Shown here: one piece after another, positions 1 to 6,228 of the stretch
Layout: each line of letters begins with the position of its first letter
Numbering within the stretch: position 1 is the stretch's first letter
Assembly: GCA_001593845.1 (NCBI GenBank)
Contig: LUCF01000044.1
Coordinates: 1 to 6,981, forward strand
Source of the DNA: Candidatus Bathyarchaeota archaeon B63
GTDB taxonomy: Archaea > Thermoproteota > Bathyarchaeia > Bathyarchaeales > DTEX01
Direction: 5' to 3'
Length of the DNA: 6,981 nt
Position numbers and translations under genes: made by a program
Notes under the pieces: model-generated
Databases searched by the model: none
Told to the model about the DNA's origin: nothing
The model's input: only the letters and a program-made list of their open reading frames with translations

Positions 1-1
1 A

Positions 2-283
2 ATAGGGACCGCAAAGTCGATAGTTGTAAGCGGCCCGCCCGGGGTCTACGAGAGGGAAGAGTTCAGGAAGGGCACGAGGGGCATCCTGGAGGCAGTAGCC
101 GCGTCAGAGGCGTTCTCGCTTGTGGGAGGCGGCCACACAGTAGCGGCCGTTCAGGAGCTCGGACTAACCGATAAGATGTCCTACATCAGCACAGCCGGAG
201 GAGCATTAATAGAGTTTCTGATGGGAAGTAGGCTTCCAGCGGTCGCTGCGCTGGAGGAAGCGGCGGAGAAAAGAAGAGATTAG
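2..283 (+). CDS. pgk: Phosphoglycerate kinase, C-terminal 93 residues (5' end outside the window)
   Basis: The open frame entering from the left edge ends at TAG 281-283 and encodes the tail of phosphoglycerate kinase, the cytosolic glycolytic/gluconeogenic enzyme that transfers phosphate between 1,3-bisphosphoglycerate and ADP. Visible family landmarks, in order, are GPPGVYE (the GPxGxFE-type element), FRKGT, the glycine-rich VGGGHTVAA nucleotide-binding element in its archaeal GGGHT form, and the terminal YISTAGGALIEFLMG helix start followed by LPAVAAL. The usual STGGGA is STAGGA here, a mild substitution. The protein ends in a short charged tail (EEAAEKRRD). It is the only + strand gene and converges on the DUF47 gene 41 bp away, so it is transcriptionally independent of everything else here. 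Nothing suggests a broken gene; the truncation is due to the window edge. Confidence 0.94.
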   Translation: MGTAKSIVVSGPPGVYEREEFRKGTRGILEAVAASEAFSLVGGGHTVAAVQELGLTDKMSYISTAGGALIEFLMGSRLPAVAALEEAAEKRRD

Positions 284-289
284 AGGCCA

Positions 290-303
290 CGCCTTTTTAT
301 TTC
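290..303 (+). terminator. T-rich terminator of pgk
   Basis: Seven bases after the pgk stop the + strand reads gcctttttatttcc. A run of five T followed by ATTT is typical of archaeal intrinsic termination, which needs a U-tract and not necessarily a hairpin. No hairpin was found. The complementary strand is A-rich here, so this tract would not end the converging DUF47 transcript, and no separate terminator for that gene is evident. Confidence 0.5.
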
Positions 304-324
304 CTCGTCTCTTTCCAATCTTGA

Positions 325-996
325 CTACTTGAATGAGACCGTCAGCACACGGATGTAATCCCCAGTATCAGCGCATCTATCCGTCGCCTCTTCCATCGAG
401 TCCAACAGATCCTTCAGGATCATGAGGGCTGACGGGTTTAATTCCCTCCCATACTTCAAGAGGAGAGACTTTATCTCCAAGTACTTCCTGTCTACCTTAT
501 TCTCTTCGTCCTCAACCCTCTCAGACATCAACCTAGCCCTCGCATTATCCTCTCCAAGGCTCTTCAGGCTCTCCCTCAAAACGGCGGCCGTGCTGACTAT
601 GCCGGAGGCCAACTCGTGGTAGGCCTCCCACATCTCCTTCGGGATGTCAGAGCCGAGGAGAACCAGGACGCTTCTGGCTGAGTCCTTCACATGATCAGCC
701 GTCCTATCGAGGTTCTTGACGAGCTTCATGATGTCCTCCCTATCCCTCGGGGCCAGCTTCCCCTTCGTTAGCTCCTCGAAGACTGTTCTCCGCAGGTCGT
801 CAACCTCCTCCTCAGTCTTGAAGAGCCTATTGATGATCGTCTCCGCGGATTTTTTGTCCCCATCAGCCGCGGCCTTTATGGCCTTCTCCAGGTCGTTGAT
901 CGTATCCAAGGCGACGGCCATCTGCCTATAGGCTATCTCCAGAACCTTATTCACACGGCGCTTCTCGAACCAACGCTCCATCAGAAAAGTCTCCAT
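325..996 (-). CDS. DUF47 family PhoU-like protein (putative phosphate transport regulator)
   Basis: The 223-residue, entirely helical, highly charged protein has the length and pattern of the DUF47/PhoU-div family, cytosolic proteins often found beside Pit-type phosphate transporters and thought to bind metal clusters. The family pattern appears twice: a first half with an acidic E-x3-D stretch (about 62-67, EEEVDD) followed by DREDIMKLVKNLDRTADHVKD (85-105), and a second half with EDEENKVD (162-169) followed by DLLDSMEEATDRCADTGDYIR (197-217). These acidic E/D-x3-D positions are the presumed metal ligands. No membrane segment is present. The start at ATG 994-996 lacks a ribosome binding site, but TATA-like sequences lie about 33-46 nt upstream, which fits a leaderless or nearly leaderless mRNA. 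Met6 (ATG 979-981), preceded by GGAG, is an alternative start. No Pit permease gene lies in the window; the gene follows the ABC operon on the same strand after 92 bp. The family call is firm; a role in phosphate control is inference. Confidence 0.92.
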   Translation of the reverse strand: METFLMERWFEKRRVNKVLEIAYRQMAVALDTINDLEKAIKAAADGDKKSAETIINRLFKTEEEVDDLRRTVFEELTKGKLAPRDREDIMKLVKNLDRTADHVKDSARSVLVLLGSDIPKEMWEAYHELASGIVSTAAVLRESLKSLGEDNARARLMSERVEDEENKVDRKYLEIKSLLLKYGRELNPSALMILKDLLDSMEEATDRCADTGDYIRVLTVSFK

Positions 997-1024
997 ACAA
1001 ATTCTACATCAGATGCGATCAAAT

Positions 1025-1047
1025 CTTTAAACCAATTAATATTTTAA
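1025..1047 (-). promoter_or_regulatory. Probable TATA-type promoter of the DUF47 gene
   Basis: The most AT-rich stretch of the 92-bp gap between the ABC operon and the DUF47 gene holds two overlapping TATA-like candidates on the - strand: TTAAAATATTAA (1047-1036) and GGTTTAAAG (1033-1025). The second is centred about 33 nt before ATG 994-996, which would start transcription only a few bases before the codon and explains the missing ribosome binding site. Read-through from the ABC operon is still possible, because no clear terminator was found after base 1089. Confidence 0.45.
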
Positions 1048-1088
1048 GGTTACCTTTCCTGCGGAATAAGGGATCTCTCCTCCTCCAC

Positions 1089-2186
1089 CTATTCGAGGCT
1101 CAGCTCCCTATGCAGGCCCCTCTCCGGGTATGGATAAACAAGTATATTCTCCGGCGGGACACTTACGGTCACCTCATCACCTGCTCTTGGGATAGGCTCA
1201 TAAAGCCGTAGGGATCTCTTGACGACGATCACATCTCCATTCGGTAGCTCTACATGGAGGCGGACGAGGTCCCCTGAGTATATAATGCTGGTCATCTTCC
1301 CGGCTAATGCGTTCTCACAAGTCCTTCCTAAAGAGGCGAATTCAGGCCTGAAGGCTACAACCACACGCTCACCCATCTCCCTGCTCCTATCCCTGCTGAG
1401 GATCTTCATTCCGTCTCCGAGATCTATTATGGAGCCCTCACCCGTGATCAGCTTAACCTCCCCCACGAGGAAGTTAGCCTCGCCGACGAAGTTGGCCGTG
1501 AAGAGCTTCTTAGGCCTCATATAAAGCTCAATCGGCCTGCCGGACTCTATTATTCTGCCCCTCCTCATGACGACCACGCGGTCAGAGATCGACATGGCCT
1601 CCTCCTGATCGTGAGTGACATGAAGGGCGGTGAGGCCTAGATCCTTAACTATCCTCCTAAGCTCATATCTCAGGGCTGCCCTGACCTTTAGGTCGAGGGC
1701 TCCGAGAGGCTCATCCAAGAGCAGAAGCCTTGAACGCGTCATCAAGGCCCTGGCTACAGCCGTCTTCTGCTGGGTTCCGCCGCTCAACTCATCGGGGTAA
1801 GCATCTACCCTCGCGGTTACCTTTATCATCTCGATCATCTCCCGGGCGATTGCCTCTGTCTCCTCAGGTGGGAATCCCCTGACCCTAGGCCCGTAAGTGA
1901 TGTTACCCCAGACAGTCATATGGGGGAAGAGCGCTATGTTCTGGAAGACGTATCCTATCCCCCTATCCTCAATGGGAACGTTGTTGACGAGTCTCCCCCC
2001 GATGTATATTTCCCCCTCATCAGGCTCGATTATGCCGGCTATACACTTGATGAGCGTTGTCTTGCCGCATCCGCTCGGGCCGATGACTGAGATGTACTCC
2101 TTATCCTTGATCGTGAGGTTGATGTGATCGTTCGCTATGATCCTTCCATACCTCTTCGTGACATTTACGAGTTTAACCTCAGGCAT
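1089..2186 (-). CDS. ABC importer ATPase B (MalK/FbpC/PotA type), 365 aa
   Basis: This is a cytoplasmic ATP-hydrolysing subunit of an importer, fourth and last gene of the operon. It has all the nucleotide-binding motifs: A-loop Tyr13, Walker A GPSGCGKT (36-43), Q-loop Gln82, signature LSGGTQQ (134-140), Walker B LLLLDE (154-159), D-loop GALD (162-165) and switch His192 in HVTHDQEE. The region after about residue 235 matches the TOBE-type regulatory extension of osmoprotectant, iron, polyamine and sugar importer ATPases in length and position. Start is ATG 2184-2186, one base after the stop of ATPase A, with a GAGGCGA ribosome binding site (2193-2199) inside the upstream gene. Compared with ATPase A, the signature has Thr in place of Met and Lys in place of Arg after QQ (LSGGTQQK). 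Both proteins end in a YPERGL motif. Substrate cannot be deduced from the ATPase. Confidence 0.95.
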   Translation of the reverse strand: MPEVKLVNVTKRYGRIIANDHINLTIKDKEYISVIGPSGCGKTTLIKCIAGIIEPDEGEIYIGGRLVNNVPIEDRGIGYVFQNIALFPHMTVWGNITYGPRVRGFPPEETEAIAREMIEMIKVTARVDAYPDELSGGTQQKTAVARALMTRSRLLLLDEPLGALDLKVRAALRYELRRIVKDLGLTALHVTHDQEEAMSISDRVVVMRRGRIIESGRPIELYMRPKKLFTANFVGEANFLVGEVKLITGEGSIIDLGDGMKILSRDRSREMGERVVVAFRPEFASLGRTCENALAGKMTSIIYSGDLVRLHVELPNGDVIVVKRSLRLYEPIPRAGDEVTVSVPPENILVYPYPERGLHRELSLE

Positions 2187-2187
2187 G

Positions 2188-3294
2188 CTATATCGCCTCT
2201 ATCTCCTTGAGAAGGCCCCTCTCCGGATACTGGAATACGTGGCACTCGCTCGGATGGAATGAGACGATCACCATGTCGCCCTCCTTGAAGGCCATTGAGC
2301 CTTCCCCAAGCAGAATCCTGGAGAGCATGGTCATGTCATTCTCCAGCCTAACCACATACTCTATTGAGCCTCCCACGAACATCACATCCAGCACCTCGCC
2401 GACCAGGTTATTGAAGCCCCGCTTACGGGATTTTCCTAGGGATACATCTTCACGTCTAACACCGACCACCACCCTCTCACCAGCCCCATTAGAGGTGTCA
2501 GAGACGCGTATCCTCAGTCCCCCCCTGATCTCTATTGTAGACCCGGAGCCCGTGACCCTGGAGACCACGCCGTCCAGGAAGTTGGCGCCCCCAACGAAGC
2601 TCATCACGAATATCGACTTAGGATGATTATAGATATCCTGTGGGAGACCCGTCTGCTCTATCCTTCCCTCCCTCAGTATCACTATCCTATCCGCAACCAT
2701 CAGGGCCTCCTCCTGGTCATGGGTGACATGGATAGCCGTTAACCCCTGATCCTTAACTAGGCTTCTCAGCTGGGTTCTGAGGTTGACCCTGAGCCTGGCA
2801 TCCAAGGCGCCGAACGGCTCATCAAGCAGGAGGATCCTCGCGCCGGCCGCTATGCCCCTGGCTAAGGCTACCCTCTGCTGCATCCCCCCGCTCAGCTCGG
2901 ATGGATAGGCATCCCTTCTCTCCCCAAGCCTAACCATCTCGAGGGTCTCGGAGGTCACGTTCTCTATCTTCTCACTGCTCCACTCCTTGACCATCGGGCC
3001 GAATGAGACATTTTCCCAGACGGTCATGTGCGGGAAGAGGGCGAAGTTCTGGAACATGTAGACGGCGTTCCTCCTCTCCGGGGGAACCCCATTGACCCTC
3101 CTGCCCTCTATGTATATCTCCCCCTCATCAGGCTCAACAAGCCCAGCGATGATCCTCAGGAGGGTCGTCTTCCCGGCGCCGGTCGGCCCGAGTATACAGA
3201 CGTACTCTCCATCCTCTATTGAGAGGCTTATCCCCCTAAGGGCCGTGATCCCACCGAACCTCTTCGTCACATTCACCAACTTGACGATGGACAT
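2188..3294 (-). CDS. ABC importer ATPase A (MalK/FbpC/PotA type), 368 aa
   Basis: This is the second ATPase of the importer and a paralogue of its downstream neighbour. Motifs sit at the same residue numbers: Walker A GPTGAGKT (36-43), Q-loop Gln82, canonical signature LSGGMQQRVALAR (134-146), Walker B LLLLDE (154-159), GALD (162-165) and His192 in HVTHDQEE. A TOBE-like C-terminal region of about 130 residues ends in QYPERGLLKEIEAI. A GTG at 3301-3303 would add three residues, but ATG 3292-3294 is preferred: it has a strong AGAGGTGA ribosome binding site 5 nt upstream, and from it the protein aligns with ATPase B from residue 1 to about 240 without a gap. With that start it does not overlap the permease gene, whose TGA lies inside the ribosome binding site. 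It probably pairs with ATPase B, or with itself, beneath the fused permease. Confidence 0.95.
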   Translation of the reverse strand: MSIVKLVNVTKRFGGITALRGISLSIEDGEYVCILGPTGAGKTTLLRIIAGLVEPDEGEIYIEGRRVNGVPPERRNAVYMFQNFALFPHMTVWENVSFGPMVKEWSSEKIENVTSETLEMVRLGERRDAYPSELSGGMQQRVALARGIAAGARILLLDEPFGALDARLRVNLRTQLRSLVKDQGLTAIHVTHDQEEALMVADRIVILREGRIEQTGLPQDIYNHPKSIFVMSFVGGANFLDGVVSRVTGSGSTIEIRGGLRIRVSDTSNGAGERVVVGVRREDVSLGKSRKRGFNNLVGEVLDVMFVGGSIEYVVRLENDMTMLSRILLGEGSMAFKEGDMVIVSFHPSECHVFQYPERGLLKEIEAI

Positions 3295-3299
3295 CACGG

Positions 3300-3307
3300 T
3301 CACCTCT
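3300..3307 (-). promoter_or_regulatory. Ribosome binding site of ATPase A, overlapping the permease stop codon
   Basis: On the - strand the sequence AGAGGTGA matches the archaeal anti-Shine-Dalgarno and lies 5 nt before ATG 3292-3294. Its last three bases TGA (3302-3300) are the stop codon of the permease gene, so a terminating ribosome sits on the next start signal. This site decides the start in favour of ATG 3294 over the GTG that lies inside the motif. Confidence 0.75.
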
Positions 3308-5003
3308 GAGTGAAGACCCTGACTATGGCGAGCATGACTAATGAGAGGGCTATCAGGTACGTCGATGTGAAGAGGGCCGCAGGGATCGCCAGGGCCTCAA
3401 CCATATTCACGACGAGGACAGGTATAGTTAGGTCCCTGCCCATAACGATGAATGTCGCCCCGGTCTCCCCCAACGAGCGGGTGAAGGAGAGGATGAACCC
3501 GGTGAATACCCCGCCCTTTATCAAAGGAAGAGAAACGGCCTCTATGGCGTTATACGCGGTTGCGCCTAGGGTTCTCGCTGACTCCTCATACATCTGTATG
3601 CCTGATCCCTCATACGAGGCGATGATTGACTCGACGACCACCGGGACGGAGAAGACGATGTGGGTCAGGATTATCATCCATATGCCGGAGCTGACAAGGT
3701 TGAGCCCAGAGGAGCCCCAGAGAAGCAGGACTGAGAGGCCTAGGGAGGACGTTGGGATTATCAGGGGCACCTTAAGCATAGTTCTGATTATTCGGCCGTA
3801 CCATCTCCTCTCGATTATGAAGGAGATCGGGATGGCGATGCAGGTTGCAATGTAAGTCGAGACGAGTGCAACGATTATCGAGGTTAGGGTCGCCTTGAGC
3901 AGGTGGCTGAAGTAGTTAGATGGGCCGAAAAGCTGATGAACGACTCCTCCTTCGATCTTCCCGGTGTAGGGATCAGCTGACCAGTACAGAATGACGGAGT
4001 TTAGGACCACGGCTATCGGGATGACCACGGCCACGGCGACGATGACCAAGGGAACTATGTCCTTTATGAAGAAGAGCTTCCTCGAGAGGAACCTCTCAAA
4101 CCTGATTATCCTCCTAGTCAGGTTCATCGGGACGCTGAAGGAGAGGCTGTGAGCTCGGCGTCCACGGCTCACATAGATCTCAGCTGGGAGGATGATGACC
4201 CACGCTATGAAGACGAGTAGGCTTCCCATAAAGGCGGCCGTTGGGATCTTGAATTCCGATGCCCACCTGACTATGGCTATCGAAGCCGTGGTGCTCACCC
4301 CAGAGACTATCATCGTCGCTCCGGTCTCCCCGAGGGAGCGGGCGAACGCCAAGACCGCTCCTGAAAAGATCCCTGGAAGGGCCAGCGGGAAGAGGATGTT
4401 CCTGAAGGTTGTGAGGGAGTAGGCCCCCAGCGTCCTCGAGGCTATCTCGTAGGTCATGTCTATGGACTGTATCTTCGTCTCTACTGTCCGAACTACATAT
4501 GGGAAGGTCAAAGCGACGTGGACGATGAAGAGGATGAAGGGGACATTGATGAATGGGGCTACGGCGTTAAGGGATATCAGGCCTGACCTCATACCCAGAA
4601 GCCCCCCCAACCCAGCGACGGTCGTCCATGTCACCAGGGTCGCAAATCCGAAGCCTGAGGTTGGGATGACGAGGGGCAGGGTCACCAAGTCCTCCAGTAG
4701 GCCCTTCCCGGGAAACCTCTTCCTCGCCAGTACATAGGCGAGGGGAACCCCGAAGATGAGGTCGAATGCTACTGTTGAGAGGGACAGCCTGAATGAGAAA
4801 ATGAGCGCCTTTATTATCTGCCTCCAATTCTCATCGCCTATTATGGGGTTCGCGAAGACCTCATACCAGACCTCGTCCCACCTCAGAAAGACGTATGAGA
4901 TCAGATAGAATGTGGGGAGCATGACGAAAATGATGAAGGTGACGAGCGTGCATGAGACTACGAGTCTGGAGGACAAGTCTACCCGCCGGAGCCTTATACC
5001 CAT
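3300..5003 (-). CDS. Fused two-domain ABC importer permease (FbpB/ThiP/CysT-like), 567 aa
   Basis: A single polypeptide carries two membrane permease units of the BPD_transp_1 type, as in iron (FbpB) and thiamine (ThiP) importers. Each half has several hydrophobic helices, an EAA coupling loop that contacts the ATPase and a following SLGETGAT motif: loop 1 starts EIASRTLGA (186-194) with SLGETGAT at 223-230, and loop 2 starts EESARTLGA (473-481) with SLGETGAT at 510-517. The halves are offset by 287 residues and joined by a basic cytoplasmic-looking linker (about 279-314, with GRR, TRRIIRFERF and SRK). The frame is uninterrupted, so fusion is real and not a frameshift. ATG 5001-5003 is chosen over TTG 5004-5006 because AGGAGG lies 6 nt upstream of the ATG. 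Both SLGETGAT sites resemble the motif of oxyanion-type and related permeases, but this does not define the substrate. Confidence 0.94.
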   Translation of the reverse strand: MGIRLRRVDLSSRLVVSCTLVTFIIFVMLPTFYLISYVFLRWDEVWYEVFANPIIGDENWRQIIKALIFSFRLSLSTVAFDLIFGVPLAYVLARKRFPGKGLLEDLVTLPLVIPTSGFGFATLVTWTTVAGLGGLLGMRSGLISLNAVAPFINVPFILFIVHVALTFPYVVRTVETKIQSIDMTYEIASRTLGAYSLTTFRNILFPLALPGIFSGAVLAFARSLGETGATMIVSGVSTTASIAIVRWASEFKIPTAAFMGSLLVFIAWVIILPAEIYVSRGRRAHSLSFSVPMNLTRRIIRFERFLSRKLFFIKDIVPLVIVAVAVVIPIAVVLNSVILYWSADPYTGKIEGGVVHQLFGPSNYFSHLLKATLTSIIVALVSTYIATCIAIPISFIIERRWYGRIIRTMLKVPLIIPTSSLGLSVLLLWGSSGLNLVSSGIWMIILTHIVFSVPVVVESIIASYEGSGIQMYEESARTLGATAYNAIEAVSLPLIKGGVFTGFILSFTRSLGETGATFIVMGRDLTIPVLVVNMVEALAIPAALFTSTYLIALSLVMLAIVRVFTQR

Positions 5004-5007
5004 CAAA

Positions 5008-5016
5008 CCCCTCCTA
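5008..5016 (-). promoter_or_regulatory. Ribosome binding site of the permease, overlapping the binding-protein stop codon
   Basis: The - strand reads TAGGAGGGG, in which TAG (5016-5014) is the stop of the substrate-binding protein and AGGAGG (5015-5010) is a near-perfect Shine-Dalgarno sequence 6 nt before ATG 5001-5003. The spacing supports that ATG over the adjacent TTG. As at the next junction, stop codon and ribosome binding site share bases. Confidence 0.75.
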
Positions 5017-6141
5017 GAGCCCCGTGTTCCTAACCCGAACCCAAGCCAGGAAGATCGCCTCCAAAACCTCGCCTTTAGGCGGCTTCAGGATGGGCACATC
5101 CACCTCGTATTTCACGCCGTTCGAGGGATTGAAGATCTCCCGATCAAGCGGCACCCCTGAGATTGCGGGTCTAAAGCCATGTTTCTGCGCCAATTCTTGA
5201 TTTTCAGGCAGGAGTAGGAAGAAGAGGTACTGCCCAGCGGCGAACCTCTGCCACGTGGTTACCCATGTCGCGTTCAGAATTACGAATGGGTGATCCGCCA
5301 TCAAGGTTCCACTCTCTGGGTATATCGCAACCAGAGAGTCACCCCACTTCCTAAGAGCCTTCAAGGAGTTCTCGAGGACAACATTCTCATATATCCCGAA
5401 GAAGTGAATCGCATCCGGCCCGTTCTCAGCCGCCCAGGCGCCGAAGAACCCCGTGCTCCTGCCGTAGTATATAGCCTTCGACTCTATCGCCTTAACTATC
5501 CTTATCACCGTCTCATTCCTCAGATCCTCGATTGTGAGGTCCTCAGGCCTCTTCCCAGCCGCCTCAGCGAACTCCAGAATCAGCGTCATAGCCCCACCGT
5601 TGCTCAGCAGGGGGTCGGGATGGCCATACTTGAAGTCTATGCCCTCCCCGATCAGCCTATAGAGATCCATGAACCCGCGGATTTGATGCTTCTCGGAGAA
5701 TGTCCTCCAGCCGGCCAGCACCACCGGTGAGAGGACGAGGGGAGTCCAATCAACGGCTATGTCATAATCGTTTCCTCTCGCCCTCCATTTCATGTTCAGG
5801 TAGGATATCCATATGCTGGACGCTGGGCTCCATATCGTCGGCTTCGCGCTTCCGTCGAGGATTCGGTTCACAGTATCATGCGTCCCGGTCACGGTGAGCC
5901 TGATGTGGATCTTTATCCCGAACCTCCGCTCGAACCACCTCTCGAACTTCGGGGTTACCTCCTCGATCCATCCCTGCTTCTCGCTTGTATAGAGGAACTC
6001 TATCGTAATCTCTTTCGGTATGCCACCCGTCCCCGCGGGCTGCCCCGTCCCGGAGTAGAGCATGGAGATTACCGAGAAGCTCAGAAAGCCGAGCAGTATC
6101 CCGGCAAGCAGCAGCAGGTAGCCCCTCTTCACGAATAACAT
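5014..6141 (-). CDS. ABC importer substrate-binding protein, substrate unknown, 375 aa
   Basis: First gene of the operon and the extracytoplasmic ligand receptor. An N-terminal Lys/Arg pair and a hydrophobic stretch (about 8-29) form a signal or membrane anchor, followed by a Gly/Thr/Pro-rich linker (30-42). There is no lipobox cysteine, so uncleaved anchoring or ordinary signal cleavage are both possible. The mature part begins with the EITIEFLYTSEK strand of a periplasmic-binding fold. Recognisable stretches are KPTIWSPASSIWISYL (100-115), HPDPLLSNGGAM (174-185), YPESGTLMADHPF (274-286) and LPENQELAQKHGFRPA (311-326). From memory, the WSPASSxW, YPxxGTxxxDHPF and GFRPA pattern occurs in the SBP_bac_11-like modules that in bacteria are also fused to von Willebrand A domains; that assignment needs a profile search. 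ATG 6139-6141 is preceded only by a weak GAAGGGAT. Substrate is not assignable from sequence. Confidence 0.9.
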   Translation of the reverse strand: MLFVKRGYLLLLAGILLGFLSFSVISMLYSGTGQPAGTGGIPKEITIEFLYTSEKQGWIEEVTPKFERWFERRFGIKIHIRLTVTGTHDTVNRILDGSAKPTIWSPASSIWISYLNMKWRARGNDYDIAVDWTPLVLSPVVLAGWRTFSEKHQIRGFMDLYRLIGEGIDFKYGHPDPLLSNGGAMTLILEFAEAAGKRPEDLTIEDLRNETVIRIVKAIESKAIYYGRSTGFFGAWAAENGPDAIHFFGIYENVVLENSLKALRKWGDSLVAIYPESGTLMADHPFVILNATWVTTWQRFAAGQYLFFLLLPENQELAQKHGFRPAISGVPLDREIFNPSNGVKYEVDVPILKPPKGEVLEAIFLAWVRVRNTGL

Positions 6142-6180
6142 CTGTTAATCCCTTCAACGAGACCTCGAGTCGTCCATAGA

Positions 6181-6197
6181 ATCTTCCTTGATCTTCC
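6181..6197. repeat. Direct repeat with 10-bp period in the operon leader
   Basis: ATCTTCC occurs at 6181-6187 and again at 6191-6197, separated by ttg. The 10-bp spacing places both copies on the same face of the helix. It lies between the predicted transcription start and the start codon of the substrate-binding protein, where a regulator could bind DNA or the leader RNA. Seven-base repeats can arise by chance, so the functional reading is weak. Confidence 0.35.
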
Positions 6198-6202
6198 AGT
6201 CA

Positions 6203-6226
6203 TTTCCCCCTTGTCTCTGGGAGAAA
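6203..6226. promoter_or_regulatory. Imperfect inverted repeat, possible operator of the ABC operon
   Basis: TTTCCCCC (6203-6210) and GGGAGAAA (6219-6226) form arms of 8 bp with one mismatch (6207/6222) around an 8-bp spacer. The 24-bp dyad starts right after the TATA-like element and covers the position where transcription would begin (about 6208), the classical place for an archaeal repressor to block RNA polymerase. No regulator gene is in the window. A leader RNA hairpin is a less likely alternative, because the dyad straddles the expected start site. Confidence 0.4.
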
Positions 6227-6228
6227 GG

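Noticed and set aside
1089..3294. Long direct repeats between the two ATPase genes as a mobile or recombination element
   Set aside because: The similarity follows the conserved nucleotide-binding motifs and the C-terminal tail, as expected from gene duplication; no terminal repeats or transposase are present.
3310..3855. A 181-codon + strand open frame opposite the permease gene
   Set aside because: It is antisense to a well-supported membrane protein, has no domain-like features, and its composition mirrors the complement of hydrophobic codons; stop-poor GC-rich antisense frames are expected here.
3300..5006. Apparent fusion of two permeases as a sequencing error
   Set aside because: The frame is continuous, the linker is of sensible composition, and fused permeases are well known in the FbpB/ThiP group.
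5290..5730. A 146-codon + strand open frame inside the substrate-binding protein gene
   Set aside because: It is a shadow frame on the opposite strand of a clear coding gene, rich in Pro/Arg/Leu with no recognisable motif and no promoter or ribosome binding site.
1089..6141. Assignment of the importer as a molybdate, sulfate, thiamine, iron or sugar transporter
   Set aside because: ATPase and permease types are shared among these systems, and the binding protein lacks recognisable ligand signatures, so any specific substrate would be a guess.
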